From: Achromobacter sp. Root83
Lineage (GTDB): Bacteria > Pseudomonadota > Gammaproteobacteria > Burkholderiales > Burkholderiaceae_B
Direction of reading: 5' to 3'
Assembly: GCF_001428845.1 (NCBI RefSeq)
Contig: NZ_LMIU01000012.1
Coordinates: 314,857 to 378,856, forward strand
Length of the DNA: 64,000 bases
A program made the position numbers and the translations under genes. Below are positions 38,990 to 47,776 of the stretch, one piece after another; position 1 is the first letter of the stretch, and each line of letters begins with the position of its first letter. The notes beneath the pieces are model-generated. The model had not been told where the DNA came from. It was given only the letters and a program-made list of their open reading frames with translations, and did not search any database.

Positions 38990-39004
38990 CCGGAAGGCGC
39001 CAGA

Positions 39005-39721
39005 ATGGACATCACGATAGATGCGCTGCTGACCGGCACGGTGCGCCCGCTGGGCGACTCCGGGCGCGACAGCGGCATCGACAAGCATCCCGTTGCCGAG
39101 CGCCTGCGGCTGGGGCCGGAAGGCCTGGGCGGCGACGAGCAGGCCGATCGCCGCTTTCATGGCGGTCCCGAAAAGGCGCTGCATCACTATGCGCGCGACC
39201 ACTACCCGGCCTGGCGTGCCGCATTGGGTGAACGCGCCGTGTTGGACGGTCCCGGCGCCTTCGGCGAGAACCTCTCCACCACGGGCATGACGGAACGCGA
39301 CGTCTGCGTGGGCGATATCTACCGCGCGGGCACGGCGCTGATTCAGGTGTCGCAGGCGCGGCAGCCTTGCTGGAAACTGGATCACCGCTTCGGCCGTCGC
39401 GGCATGGCGGCCCAGGTACAGGCCAGCGGCATGACCGGCTGGTATTACCGCGTGCTGGCGACCGGCTGGCTGAAGGCGGGCGATACGCTATCCCTGCAGG
39501 AGCGTCCGCATCCGCAATGGACGCTGGCGCACGTGCAGGACATCCTGAACCGCCGCGTGCTGGACCCGGACGTGCTGCGAGCCCTGGCTGATCTGCCCGA
39601 GCTGTCGCCGAATTGGCGCACGCTCTTCGAGAAACGCGCCCGCGCAGGCGAAGTCGAAGATTGGACGCGGCGCCTCGAAGGCGATGCGGCGTCGCCATCC
39701 CCCAAGGAATCCCAGGCATGA
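39005..39721 (+). CDS. MOSC-domain protein, YiiM-like
   Basis: A 238-residue protein with a MOSC domain. The conserved molybdenum-cofactor-binding Cys is in QARQPCWKLDHRFG and the N-terminal region has GDEQADRRFHGGPEKALHHY. The C-terminal 3-alpha extension is as in YiiM, which reduces N-hydroxylated compounds such as 6-N-hydroxylaminopurine using Moco. It overlaps the next gene by 4 bp (ATGA). Confidence 0.87.
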   Translation: MDITIDALLTGTVRPLGDSGRDSGIDKHPVAERLRLGPEGLGGDEQADRRFHGGPEKALHHYARDHYPAWRAALGERAVLDGPGAFGENLSTTGMTERDVCVGDIYRAGTALIQVSQARQPCWKLDHRFGRRGMAAQVQASGMTGWYYRVLATGWLKAGDTLSLQERPHPQWTLAHVQDILNRRVLDPDVLRALADLPELSPNWRTLFEKRARAGEVEDWTRRLEGDAASPSPKESQA

Positions 39722-40932
39722 AATCCCTTTTGTCCTTCGCGCTGACCGGCGCCGCGTTGATCTTGCCCTTGCCCGCGGCCCAGGCGGCGGACGCCTTTGC
39801 CGCCTGCCTCGCGCAGTTGCGCGCGCCCGCCCTGAAGGCCGGCGTGTCGGGGGCGGCGTTCGACACGCACACCGCAAACCTGGCGCCCGATATGGCGGTG
39901 ATCGATCTGCTGGATGCCCAGCCCGAGTTCAAGACGCCCATCTGGGACTACATGGCGGGCCTGGTGGACGACGAACGCGTGGCGGACGGACGGGCCGGCA
40001 TGGCGCGCTGGCAGGCCGAGCTCGACCGCGCCGCCAAGCAATATGGCGTGGACCCGGCCACCATCGCGGCCGTCTGGGGCGTGGAAAGCAATTTCGGGCG
40101 CACGCTGGGCGGCCGGCCGCTCCTGACCTCGCTGTCCACGCTGTCGTGCTTCGGCCGCCGCCAAGCCTATTTCCGGGGTGAGTTCTTCGCCACCCTGAAG
40201 ATCATCCAGGACGAGCACATCGCGCCCGAGCGTCTGGCCGGATCGTGGGCGGGCGCATTCGGCCAGACCCAGTTCATGCCTTCCACCTACCTGCGGCTGG
40301 CGGTGGACTTCGATGGGGACGGCCGGCGCGACCTGGTCGACAGCGTGCCCGACGCGCTGGCGTCCACCGCCAACTTCCTGAAGCGGGCGGGCTGGAATCC
40401 CGCGCTGGCCTGGGGCTACGAAGTCAAGCTGCCCGCCGGTCTGGACACGGCCGGAGCGGGGCGCAAGAACAAGCGGCCTATGTCGTCCTGGGTCCGCCAG
40501 GGCGTGGTCCGGGCCGACGGGCAGGCCTTGCCCGCGGGCGAGACGCCTGCGGGCCTGATGCTGCCGGCGGGCCGGAGCGGCCCCGCGTTTTTGGTCACGC
40601 GCAATTTCGACGCCCTGTATTCCTATAACGCCGCGGAAAGCTACGCGCTGGCGATCGCGCACCTGTCGGACCGGCTGCGCGGCGGCGGGCCTTTGGTGCA
40701 GGCCTGGCCCACCGACGATCCGGGGCTGTCCCGGGCGCAACGGCGCGAGCTGCAGCGGCTGCTGATCGCCCGCGGCCACGATGTGGGCGAACCCGATGGA
40801 ATGATCGGCGCCCGGACCCGCCAGGCCTTGCAGGCCGCGCAGCGGGAACTGGGCCTGCCGCCGGACGGCCGCGCGGGCATGAAAGCCTTGCAGGCGTTGA
40901 AGGCATCGGCCGCCCCCACGGCCGCGAACTGA
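39718..40932 (+). CDS. Lytic murein transglycosylase, MltB family
   Basis: A 404-residue exported enzyme. Signal peptide ends at PAAQAA near residue 22. The SLT domain carries the catalytic Glu in WGVESNFGRTLGGRP, followed by WAGAFGQTQFMPSTYLRLA. A C-terminal peptidoglycan-binding domain (residues ~340-395, LSRAQRRELQRLLIARGHDVG) completes it. It cleaves glycan strands with formation of anhydro-muramic acid in the periplasm. The frame is open upstream, but the ATG overlapping the MOSC stop codon gives the signal peptide. Confidence 0.92.
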   Translation: MKSLLSFALTGAALILPLPAAQAADAFAACLAQLRAPALKAGVSGAAFDTHTANLAPDMAVIDLLDAQPEFKTPIWDYMAGLVDDERVADGRAGMARWQAELDRAAKQYGVDPATIAAVWGVESNFGRTLGGRPLLTSLSTLSCFGRRQAYFRGEFFATLKIIQDEHIAPERLAGSWAGAFGQTQFMPSTYLRLAVDFDGDGRRDLVDSVPDALASTANFLKRAGWNPALAWGYEVKLPAGLDTAGAGRKNKRPMSSWVRQGVVRADGQALPAGETPAGLMLPAGRSGPAFLVTRNFDALYSYNAAESYALAIAHLSDRLRGGGPLVQAWPTDDPGLSRAQRRELQRLLIARGHDVGEPDGMIGARTRQALQAAQRELGLPPDGRAGMKALQALKASAAPTAAN

Positions 40933-41096
40933 GCGGCGCCGGCCCTCCACGGCACGGTCTCTTGCGGTGGCAGGCGGCCGCGCCCCCTGCCCATTTACAA
41001 GTTTTGCAAAGTTGCGGCGCATGGGCGCCGGGATGGCACGCGCGGCGCCGGCCGTGGGCCTATACTGGTTTTCCGACTTTTTTCAGGAGCGAGGCA

Positions 41097-41510
41097 ATGA
41101 GTCTATTGGATACCTTGGCCTCAATGGCCGGCGGCGGTCAGCAAGGCGGACAGGCATCGCTGCTGCCCGCGTTGATCGAGCAACTGAACAAGTACCCGGG
41201 CGGCCTCACCGGCCTGATCGCCAGCTTCCAGAAGGGCGGCCTGAGCGAAATCGTCGCGTCCTGGGTGGGCACCGGGCAGAACCTGCCCGTCAGCCCGGGC
41301 GAGCTCGGTTCCGTGCTGGATCCGGGCGTCGTGAACGAACTGGCCGCCAAAACCGGTCAGGACACGGATTCCGTGCTGGGTTCGCTATCCGCGCTGCTGC
41401 CGCAGCTTGTCGACAAGGCGACGCCCGATGGCGCGGTGCAGCCCGGCCAGCAATTCAATCCGACCGACCTGCTGGCCTCGCTGTCCGGCATGTTCGGCAA
41501 TCGCGGTTAA
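41097..41510 (+). CDS. YidB/DUF937-family protein
   Basis: A 137-residue protein, Gly/Gln/Leu rich, with the DUF937 pattern (LLPALIEQLNKYPGGLTGLI; GLSEIVASWVGTGQNLPVS). It has no signal peptide. The ATG at 41097 follows ggagcgaggca. The function of the family is unknown. A possible -10 (tatact, 41061-41066) lies upstream. Confidence 0.82.
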   Translation: MSLLDTLASMAGGGQQGGQASLLPALIEQLNKYPGGLTGLIASFQKGGLSEIVASWVGTGQNLPVSPGELGSVLDPGVVNELAAKTGQDTDSVLGSLSALLPQLVDKATPDGAVQPGQQFNPTDLLASLSGMFGNRG

Positions 41511-41630
41511 GGGCGGCGCGGGATTCCTTTCCTGATCCGTCCACCGCCGGCTTCTCCCGTTCGCGAGCGCGGGTTCAAGGCGCCGGCTTCCTCCTTGCGC
41601 CGGCACGGGTGGCAGGCGCCGGCCTCTCCC

Positions 41631-42593
41631 ATGCGCCGGCGCCTGTTCCAAGCGCTGGCGCTCGGCGCCTTGGCACCACTGGCCGCCTGCTCGCCGCCGC
41701 TGTCGCTGAACGCCACCTTTCTGCAGCTCTGGCGCAGCCACCTGGCGCTCGGACCCGAGGACTGGCGCCGCCGGCTGTCGGCCTTCCGGCGCCTGGGTTG
41801 CCGTGAGATCTTCCTGCAATGGGTCGGCCTGGAAGGCGGGCGGCCGGACGACTGGATGGCGCCCGACGCGGTGCTGCGCACACTCTTTGACGAGGCCGAA
41901 CGCCAGGGACTCGGCGTGCACGTGGGTCTGCCCTATGACCAGCGCTGGTGGGATATGTTGGCGGGGACCGACCACGCCGCCCTTGCCGCCTACCTGGACC
42001 ACACCCGCGAGCGGGGCGTGGCTTACATGCAGGAAGCGCGCTGGCCGGATCGCCGGGCCTTCCGCGGCTGGTATCTGCCGTACGAGCTGGAGCAATACAA
42101 CTGGGCGTCTTCCGAGCGCCAGGCCCTGCTGATGCCCTGGCTGGATGCATACTCGCGCGCGGCCCAGGCCACCAGCCGCGGCGTGCCCTGCGTTTCCACT
42201 TATCACAGCCGCCTGCCGACCGACGGCTCGCTGGCAACGCTGTGGAGCCGCATTCTCGACCGTGTGCGCATCCATCCGATGATCCAGGACGGCGTGGGCG
42301 TGGCGGGGCTGGACAACCTGCGGGCGCTGGAGCCGCTGCACGACATGCTGCTGGCGCGCGGGGCATCGTTCGACCTGATCCTGGAACTGTTCGAGGAACT
42401 GCCCTCCGGCGCCACCGACGGCTCTACCTTCAAGGCGCGCTCCGCCGACTTCGAACGCGTCCGTCGGCAGTGGGAGATCGCCCGGGGCTACGGCGCCAAG
42501 CGGGTGGTGGCGTTTGCGATGGACCCTTGGGTCATCGACGACACCCCGGAAGCGCGCGCGTTGATGCGCGACTGGCTGGCGGCGCGCATCTGA
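41631..42593 (+). CDS. DUF4434-type lipoprotein, putative glycoside hydrolase
   Basis: A 320-residue protein with a Tat/Sec-like signal (MRRRLFQALALGALAPLAAC) and lipobox Cys20. The mature part reads as a TIM barrel of the DUF4434 type (LNATFLQLWRSHLALGPEDW; EIFLQWVG; GLGVHVGLPYD; FDLILELFEEL), with acidic residues at strand ends. A TTG 36 bases upstream is a worse start. It lies tail to tail with the exopolysaccharide operon, only 12 bp from its last gene; glycan hydrolysis or trimming is an inference from fold and position. Confidence 0.72.
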   Translation: MRRRLFQALALGALAPLAACSPPLSLNATFLQLWRSHLALGPEDWRRRLSAFRRLGCREIFLQWVGLEGGRPDDWMAPDAVLRTLFDEAERQGLGVHVGLPYDQRWWDMLAGTDHAALAAYLDHTRERGVAYMQEARWPDRRAFRGWYLPYELEQYNWASSERQALLMPWLDAYSRAAQATSRGVPCVSTYHSRLPTDGSLATLWSRILDRVRIHPMIQDGVGVAGLDNLRALEPLHDMLLARGASFDLILELFEELPSGATDGSTFKARSADFERVRRQWEIARGYGAKRVVAFAMDPWVIDDTPEARALMRDWLAARI

Positions 42594-42605
42594 GCGCGGC
42601 CCGCT

Positions 42606-43736
42606 TCAGTTGAAGCTGCGGCCGATGATCTCGAGCATCACCTCGCTTGTGCCGCCAAAGATACGCAGGGCGCGCGCATCCGCCCACGCGCGGCCGATGC
42701 CGTATTCCGCCATGTAGCCGTAGCCGCCGTACATCTGCAGCAGATCGTCGAGGATCCTGCCCTGGATCTCGGTGGCGTTGAGCTTGGCGATGGCCGCCGT
42801 CGTCGGGTCCAGTTCGCCTTCCATCTGGCGCGCCAGGCAGTCGTCCAGGAACACGCGCAGCATGGTGCTCTGGGCGCGGGCGTTGGCCAGCTTGAAGCGC
42901 GTGTTCTGGTAATCGATCACGCGGCGGCTGAAGACCTTGCGGTCGCGCGTGTATTGCGCCGCTTCCTCCAGCATGCCTTCCAGAGAGGCGGCCGCGCGCA
43001 ACGCGATCGCCAGCCGTTCGCGCGCCAGTTCACGCGTCAGGATCTCGAAGGCGGCGTTCCCCGGCCCCAGCAGGCAGTCCGCCGGCACGCGCACGTCATC
43101 GAAGTACAGCTCGCAGGTGTCCTGGCTGTGCTGCCCGATCTTTTGCAGCGCCGCACCCTTGGTGTAGCCGGGTAGGCCCTCTTCCACGCAGAATAGCGAC
43201 AGCCCGCGCGCTCCCTGGTCCGGATCGGTGCTGGCCAGCACGATGGCCAGTCCCGCGTTGACGCCGTTCGTGATGAAGGTCTTCTGGCCGTTCAGCACAT
43301 AGTGCCCGCCGTCTCGGCACGCGCGCGTGCGGACGGCCTTCAGGTCGCTGCCCGCGCCGGGCTCGGTCAGCGCGATGGCGCCGATGGTTTCGCCGCGGGT
43401 CATGGGCGGCAGCCAGCGTTCTTTCTGCTCGCCGGTGCCGAAATTCAGCAGATAGGGCGCCACCATGTCGGAATGGATGGAGAATCCGATACCCAGGAAG
43501 TTCGCGCGTGCCAGCTCTTCGATCACCACGGCGGAATGCCCGAAGTCACCGCCCAGCCCATAGGGCTCGGGCACGGCGCAGTTGAGCAGGCCTTCTTCAC
43601 CGGCGCGCCGCCACAGCGCGCGCGGCGTCACGCCGGCTTTTTCCCATTCGGTGTAGTGGGGCGCGATCTCGCTGGCGACAAAGCGCCGGACCTGGTCGCG
43701 GAACAGTTCATGATCGTCCCTGAATACGCGGCGCAT
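42606..43736 (-). CDS. Acyl-CoA dehydrogenase at the end of the exopolysaccharide operon
   Basis: A 376-residue flavoprotein with the acyl-CoA dehydrogenase landmarks GAIALTEPGAGSDLKAVRT, KTFITNGVNAG and LLQMYGGYGYMAEYGIGRAW. The usual medium-chain catalytic Glu site near the C terminus reads FGGTSE (Gly instead of Glu), while the helix-G site ARERLAIA carries Glu, as in long-chain/isovaleryl-type enzymes. The AlgF-like gene ends TAA and is followed at once by ggaggcgcc-ATG, so this gene is translated from the same message. It may desaturate an acyl group carried on CoA or on the operon's carrier protein (inference). Confidence 0.85.
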   Translation of the reverse strand: MRRVFRDDHELFRDQVRRFVASEIAPHYTEWEKAGVTPRALWRRAGEEGLLNCAVPEPYGLGGDFGHSAVVIEELARANFLGIGFSIHSDMVAPYLLNFGTGEQKERWLPPMTRGETIGAIALTEPGAGSDLKAVRTRACRDGGHYVLNGQKTFITNGVNAGLAIVLASTDPDQGARGLSLFCVEEGLPGYTKGAALQKIGQHSQDTCELYFDDVRVPADCLLGPGNAAFEILTRELARERLAIALRAAASLEGMLEEAAQYTRDRKVFSRRVIDYQNTRFKLANARAQSTMLRVFLDDCLARQMEGELDPTTAAIAKLNATEIQGRILDDLLQMYGGYGYMAEYGIGRAWADARALRIFGGTSEVMLEIIGRSFN

Positions 43737-43745
43737 GGCGCCTCC

Positions 43746-44420
43746 TTATCTGCTGTAGGGGTCCGTGCCGCTGACCTGGCCGCGCAAGGCCGGCGCGTCG
43801 GCGGTGCCGGTCAGGAACAGGCTGTAGTGGTCGCCGGGCTGCAAAGCGGGCAGCGGCAGGACCGGCGAGACGGCAGCGCCGCAGCCCGCGGCCAGGGCCG
43901 CACTGACGGGGTTGATGGCGCGCGCGGCGGAAGCGCCGGATTCGACATTCGGGAAGAGGACCGGGCCCGTGGGGCTGACGCCCAACTGGCCGCTGGGGCA
44001 GTCCGCGGCCAAGTTGTAGAAGCGCAGCTCCGCCTTCAAGGCATCCTGCGCCCCGGCGCTGTCGTCGATGATGCTGAAGGACAGCCTGCCGCCGTCGCGG
44101 CGCGGCACCAGCGTGCTGAAGGTGTCCGGCGCCACCTGAAGCGTGGCGGCGGGCTTGCCGTCGATCCGCACGTCGAAGGGCTGGTTGCCCTTGACGATGG
44201 CATAGGTGGTGGCCTGCACGGCGGGGCCGATCTCCTGTTCGGGGCCGCTGGCGATCTGCGCGCGCAGCGGCCCGACATGCGGGTTCACCACCCGCACGAA
44301 GGAAGAGCCGGCCGGCGGCCTCGCGGCGTAGAGCTGGGCGAGCACGCCCTCGGCAAACACGGGGGCGGCGCCGACGGCCAGCGTCAGGGCGAGGGCCAGG
44401 CGGTAAAGGCGGGGTGTCAT
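43746..44420 (-). CDS. AlgF-like periplasmic acetylation protein
   Basis: A 224-residue exported protein with a signal peptide ending at PVFA (residue 23). The sequence QLYAARPPAGSSFVRVVNPHVG and later YSLFLTG resembles AlgF, the periplasmic partner of alginate O-acetylation. The longer frame upstream belongs to a shadow of the DltA-like gene; the ATG at 44420 overlaps the DltA stop codon by 4 bases (ATGA), showing coupling. Confidence 0.78.
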   Translation of the reverse strand: MTPRLYRLALALTLAVGAAPVFAEGVLAQLYAARPPAGSSFVRVVNPHVGPLRAQIASGPEQEIGPAVQATTYAIVKGNQPFDVRIDGKPAATLQVAPDTFSTLVPRRDGGRLSFSIIDDSAGAQDALKAELRFYNLAADCPSGQLGVSPTGPVLFPNVESGASAARAINPVSAALAAGCGAAVSPVLPLPALQPGDHYSLFLTGTADAPALRGQVSGTDPYSR

Positions 44421-45892
44421 GCTTGCGGCTCCGGTTTCTTGCTGAGGCGGGCATCCAGGTACAAGCGTTCGAGCTGCTTGCGGTCTGCCTTGTCGGTGCT
44501 GGTGGTGGGAAAGCGGTGGCACGCCACCAGTTCGGAGGGAATCATGTAAGGCGGGAGCCGCCGGCCCAGCCTGTGCTTCCAGTCGCCGAGTTCGGCGGGC
44601 AGCGGCTGCAGGCCGGCGGGACCGGGCAGGGACGGTTCGACAAAGCCGATCAGCCGGACGATGGCGCCGTCGGGCCTGCGCAGCGCCACGGTGGCGCCCG
44701 CCCGCGCACCCGGCAGGGCGGCAAGGGCGGCGTCGATTTCCGCCAGCTCGATCCGGTAGCCGTGCAGCTTGATCTGATCGTCGATCCGTCCGCGGAACGT
44801 GACCAGGCCTTGCGCGTCCTGGTCGCCCAGGTCGCCGCTGCGATAGCCGCGCTTGCCGTGGCGCGTGAACATGCGCGTGGCGTTCAGGTCGGGGCGGTTC
44901 AGATAGCCGCGCATGACGTGGTCGCCCGCGATGCAGATTTCCCCGTTTTCGATGAAGACCTCGGCGTAGGGTTTGGCGCGGCCGATCGGGTAGGGGTTGG
45001 GCGCAGCCGCCCGCAAGGCCGGATCGATCTCCACCCAGGCCGTGGAGCAGGTGGCCTCCGTCGGCCCGTAGGAATTGACGATGCGCACGCGCGGGAACCG
45101 CTGCCACAGTTCTTCGGCCATGGCCGGCGTCAGGGACTCGGCGCCGAACACGAAGACGCGCAGATCGGGCAGATGCGCCTGATCGAAGGCGGGGTTGAAC
45201 AATTGCTGCCGCACGAAAGACGGCGTCGAGGCCCACACATTGATGCGGGTCTCGGCCAGGTAGGAAACGAACACATCGCGCTGCCCGATGGTCTCGCGCG
45301 GACACAGCACGCACGTGCCGCCCAGCGCCAGCGCGCCCACCCAGTTGAACAGCGAGAAATCGAAGCTGAACAGCATCTGGTCCATGAAGGCGGGCGCGGC
45401 GCCCAGGGCCAGGCAGTCTTGTATCCACCCGGCGAACAGCGTGACGCTTTCCCGGCCGATCTGCACGCCCTTGGGATCGCCCGTGCTGCCGGACGTGAAC
45501 ATGATGTAGGCCAGCCCCGTTTCTTCCAGGGGCGCCGGCGCGTCGCTCGCGGGGGTGAAGGCGCCGGCTTGCGCGTCGTAGCGCAGCCCGGCCTGCACGA
45601 GCTGCCCGATGCGCGCCACGCGCTCGGGCGGATTGATGACGTCCACCGGCACGAAGGGCACGTTCAGGCGCAGGCAGCCCAGCATGGCCACGAGAAACGC
45701 GGCTTCCTTGTGCCCCGATATCAGCAGCGGCACGCCGGGCCGCGCGCCGGCCTGGCGCGCTTCCGTTTCCCAGACGGCGGTGGCCGCCCGCAGCGCGGCC
45801 CAGGACAGGCTGCCCTGGGCGGATACGACCGCGGTGGCGGCGGCGCCGGCCGTGGTGTCCGTGAAATCGTAGGTGTTGAAATCGAAACGCAT
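44417..45892 (-). CDS. DltA-like amino-acid/acyl adenylating ligase
   Basis: A 491-residue AMP-forming enzyme. The ATP-binding loop FTSGSTGDPKG is at residues 132-142; SFDFSLFNWVGALALGG, VWASTPSFVRQQLF, NSYGPTEATCS and IKLHGYRIELAEID follow the order of DltA (D-alanine--carrier ligase). The terminal lysine region is TDKADRKQLERL. It would activate a small amino or carboxylic acid and load it on the carrier protein encoded just upstream. Substrate not determined from sequence. Bordetella has a dlt-like dra locus linked to peptide resistance; whether this is the same locus is unclear. Confidence 0.85.
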   Translation of the reverse strand: MRFDFNTYDFTDTTAGAAATAVVSAQGSLSWAALRAATAVWETEARQAGARPGVPLLISGHKEAAFLVAMLGCLRLNVPFVPVDVINPPERVARIGQLVQAGLRYDAQAGAFTPASDAPAPLEETGLAYIMFTSGSTGDPKGVQIGRESVTLFAGWIQDCLALGAAPAFMDQMLFSFDFSLFNWVGALALGGTCVLCPRETIGQRDVFVSYLAETRINVWASTPSFVRQQLFNPAFDQAHLPDLRVFVFGAESLTPAMAEELWQRFPRVRIVNSYGPTEATCSTAWVEIDPALRAAAPNPYPIGRAKPYAEVFIENGEICIAGDHVMRGYLNRPDLNATRMFTRHGKRGYRSGDLGDQDAQGLVTFRGRIDDQIKLHGYRIELAEIDAALAALPGARAGATVALRRPDGAIVRLIGFVEPSLPGPAGLQPLPAELGDWKHRLGRRLPPYMIPSELVACHRFPTTSTDKADRKQLERLYLDARLSKKPEPQA

Positions 45893-45922
45893 GGTCCAGC
45901 CCTCCAGGCCCGCGGGCGCGTG

Positions 45923-46162
45923 TCAGCCGCGGCCGCTTTCGGCGATGAACGCCGCCAGCGTGTGCACGGACTCCAGGTGCACGTCGATCTCGGTGGGCGG
46001 GATTTTGCAGCCGAACTCGCGTTCCACCGCCAGCGCCAGGTCCACGGCGGCCAGGGAGTCCACCAGCCCGGACTCGATCAGCAGGGTGTCGGGATCGACC
46101 TGGGTGAGGATGATGTTTTCGACGAGTTGCGCCACTTTGACTTCGATAGCGTTGATGTCCAT
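45923..46162 (-). CDS. DltC-like acyl/peptidyl carrier protein
   Basis: A 79-residue acidic four-helix carrier protein. The phosphopantetheine attachment Ser36 lies in ESGLVDSLAAVDLAL. An ATG 12 bases upstream (46174) is in frame, but the ggag preceding the second ATG is correctly spaced for 46162. It would carry the residue activated by the DltA-like ligase to the MBOAT transporter/transferase. Confidence 0.85.
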   Translation of the reverse strand: MDINAIEVKVAQLVENIILTQVDPDTLLIESGLVDSLAAVDLALAVEREFGCKIPPTEIDVHLESVHTLAAFIAESGRG

Positions 46163-46186
46163 GACATGCTCCATGACCGCGTGCGG

Positions 46187-47767
46187 TCAGAATTGAAAAT
46201 AGAGGAACCGGGTTTCTTTATGCAGGTTGATCAGGCAGAGGAACAGCAGCGCCGCCATGACGGCCAGCCAGCCCAGGCTGGGGCGCCAGCGCATGAAGGC
46301 CCGCGGCGCTTCCTGCGGCTTGAACAGCGCGGGGGAATATCGGCCCAGGATCTGGTGCGCGTTGGGCGTAAACCACGCGATGCCCAGCAGCACGAGGGCA
46401 TAGATCAACTGCAGGTGATGGCCCACGATGACGCGCCACGCGTCGCCCCAGGCCAGGCCGGCGACGTGCGCGGACAGGTCCAGCGATTCCATGCCCCGCG
46501 CGCCCGCCATCCCCCGCATCAGCAGCATCGCGTCGCCCACGCCGTGCGCGCGGAAGAACGCCTGCGCGATCAGCACGGCGATGAATGTCACCAGGATGCA
46601 GAGCGCGCGGGTGGCGGGACGGACCTGGCGCGCGGCCGCGGGCTTGCGGCCGACGACGAAGATGCGCCAGGCGTGGTTGATGGAAAGATACATGGCGTGC
46701 AGCAGTCCGAACACCACGAACTGGAAGCCGGCGCCGTGCCAGACTCCCGCCAGCGTCATCGTGAAGAGCGTGGGGAAGACGATGCTGCTGGCGAAGCCGC
46801 CCAGCGTGCCGATGCCGGCGGATCCCACCGGCAGGTTGCGGTTGGTGCGCCACTTGGAGACGGCCATCGCCACCGGGTAGTACAGATAGGCGGTGATGTA
46901 GCGTGTCAGCGTCATGTGCCAGCGCGCCCAGAAATCGATGATGCTGCTGGCCTTGTAGGGGGAATTGAAGTTCAGCGGGAAGCGGATGCCGAACATCTTG
47001 GCCAGACCCAGCGCCATGTCCGAATAGCCCGAAAAGTCGAAATAGAGCTGCAGCGCGTAGCACAGGCTGGCGCCCCACGATCCCCAGAACTGCAGCTCGC
47101 CGGGCGCGGCGAAGCCCGCATCCGCATAAGGTGCGATGCCGTCGGCAAGCAGCACTTTCTTTGCCAGTCCGATCGTGAACAGCATCGCGCCCACCGACAG
47201 GTTCTCGGCCTTGAACCGGTAGTTCTCGGGCCGGGCGAACTGCGGCATCATTTCCCTGTGATGCAGGATGGGCCCCGCGATCAGGTGCGGAAAGAACGTC
47301 ACGAACAGCACGTAGCTGAGCAGGCTGCGTTCCTTCACGATGCCGGCCTTGCAGTCCAGCAGATAGCCGATCTGCGTGAACGTGAAGAACGAAATGCCCA
47401 GCGGCAGAATGATGTCGTTCGCCGTTGCGCTCGTCATTCCCAGGTCGTTCAGGAAGTTCAGCAGCGTCGCGAAATACTTATAGTGGAACAGCAGCGCCAG
47501 GTCGGCGCCGACACCCAGGCCAACGATCAGGCCTTGCAGCCGGGGGCGCGCCGTGTTGTGCAGCACGAGCTGGCTGATCGCATAGTTGAACGCGATCGAT
47601 CCGGCCAGCAGCACCACGAACTGCGGGTTCCACCAGCCATAGAAAACCAGCGAGGTCAGGCAGAGCCACAACGCGGCCAGACGGACGTTCAAGGGCCCCA
47701 GCGCATAGTAGACAGCCAGCGTGACGGGCAGGAAGATCAACAGGAACAGGTAGGAATTGAATAGCAT
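46187..47767 (-). CDS. MBOAT-family acyltransferase, AlgI/DltB-like
   Basis: A 526-residue polytopic inner-membrane protein beginning MLFNSYLFLLIFLPVTLAVY, the AlgI start. The MBOAT signature histidines lie in GVWHGAGFQFVVFGLLHAMY. It transfers acyl groups across the inner membrane to periplasmic acceptors, as AlgI does for alginate acetate and DltB for D-alanine. Neighbouring carrier protein and adenylation genes favour a carrier-loaded donor; neighbouring AlgJ/AlgX and AlgF-like genes favour a polysaccharide acceptor. Confidence 0.92.
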   Translation of the reverse strand: MLFNSYLFLLIFLPVTLAVYYALGPLNVRLAALWLCLTSLVFYGWWNPQFVVLLAGSIAFNYAISQLVLHNTARPRLQGLIVGLGVGADLALLFHYKYFATLLNFLNDLGMTSATANDIILPLGISFFTFTQIGYLLDCKAGIVKERSLLSYVLFVTFFPHLIAGPILHHREMMPQFARPENYRFKAENLSVGAMLFTIGLAKKVLLADGIAPYADAGFAAPGELQFWGSWGASLCYALQLYFDFSGYSDMALGLAKMFGIRFPLNFNSPYKASSIIDFWARWHMTLTRYITAYLYYPVAMAVSKWRTNRNLPVGSAGIGTLGGFASSIVFPTLFTMTLAGVWHGAGFQFVVFGLLHAMYLSINHAWRIFVVGRKPAAARQVRPATRALCILVTFIAVLIAQAFFRAHGVGDAMLLMRGMAGARGMESLDLSAHVAGLAWGDAWRVIVGHHLQLIYALVLLGIAWFTPNAHQILGRYSPALFKPQEAPRAFMRWRPSLGWLAVMAALLFLCLINLHKETRFLYFQF

Positions 47768-47776
47768 CTTGGGTCG

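Noticed and set aside
42606..46162. Pyrrole-2-carboxylate pathway (PltF/PltL/PltE-like ligase, carrier and dehydrogenase)
   Set aside because: The trio is similar in gene content, but the ligase reads as DltA-like throughout and the dehydrogenase has the long-chain/isovaleryl-type active site, so a prolyl substrate is not supported.
44414..47764. 1116-residue plus-strand open frame opposite the decoration genes
   Set aside because: Antisense shadow of the DltA-like, carrier and MBOAT genes; no signal or family motif, with the usual mirror composition.
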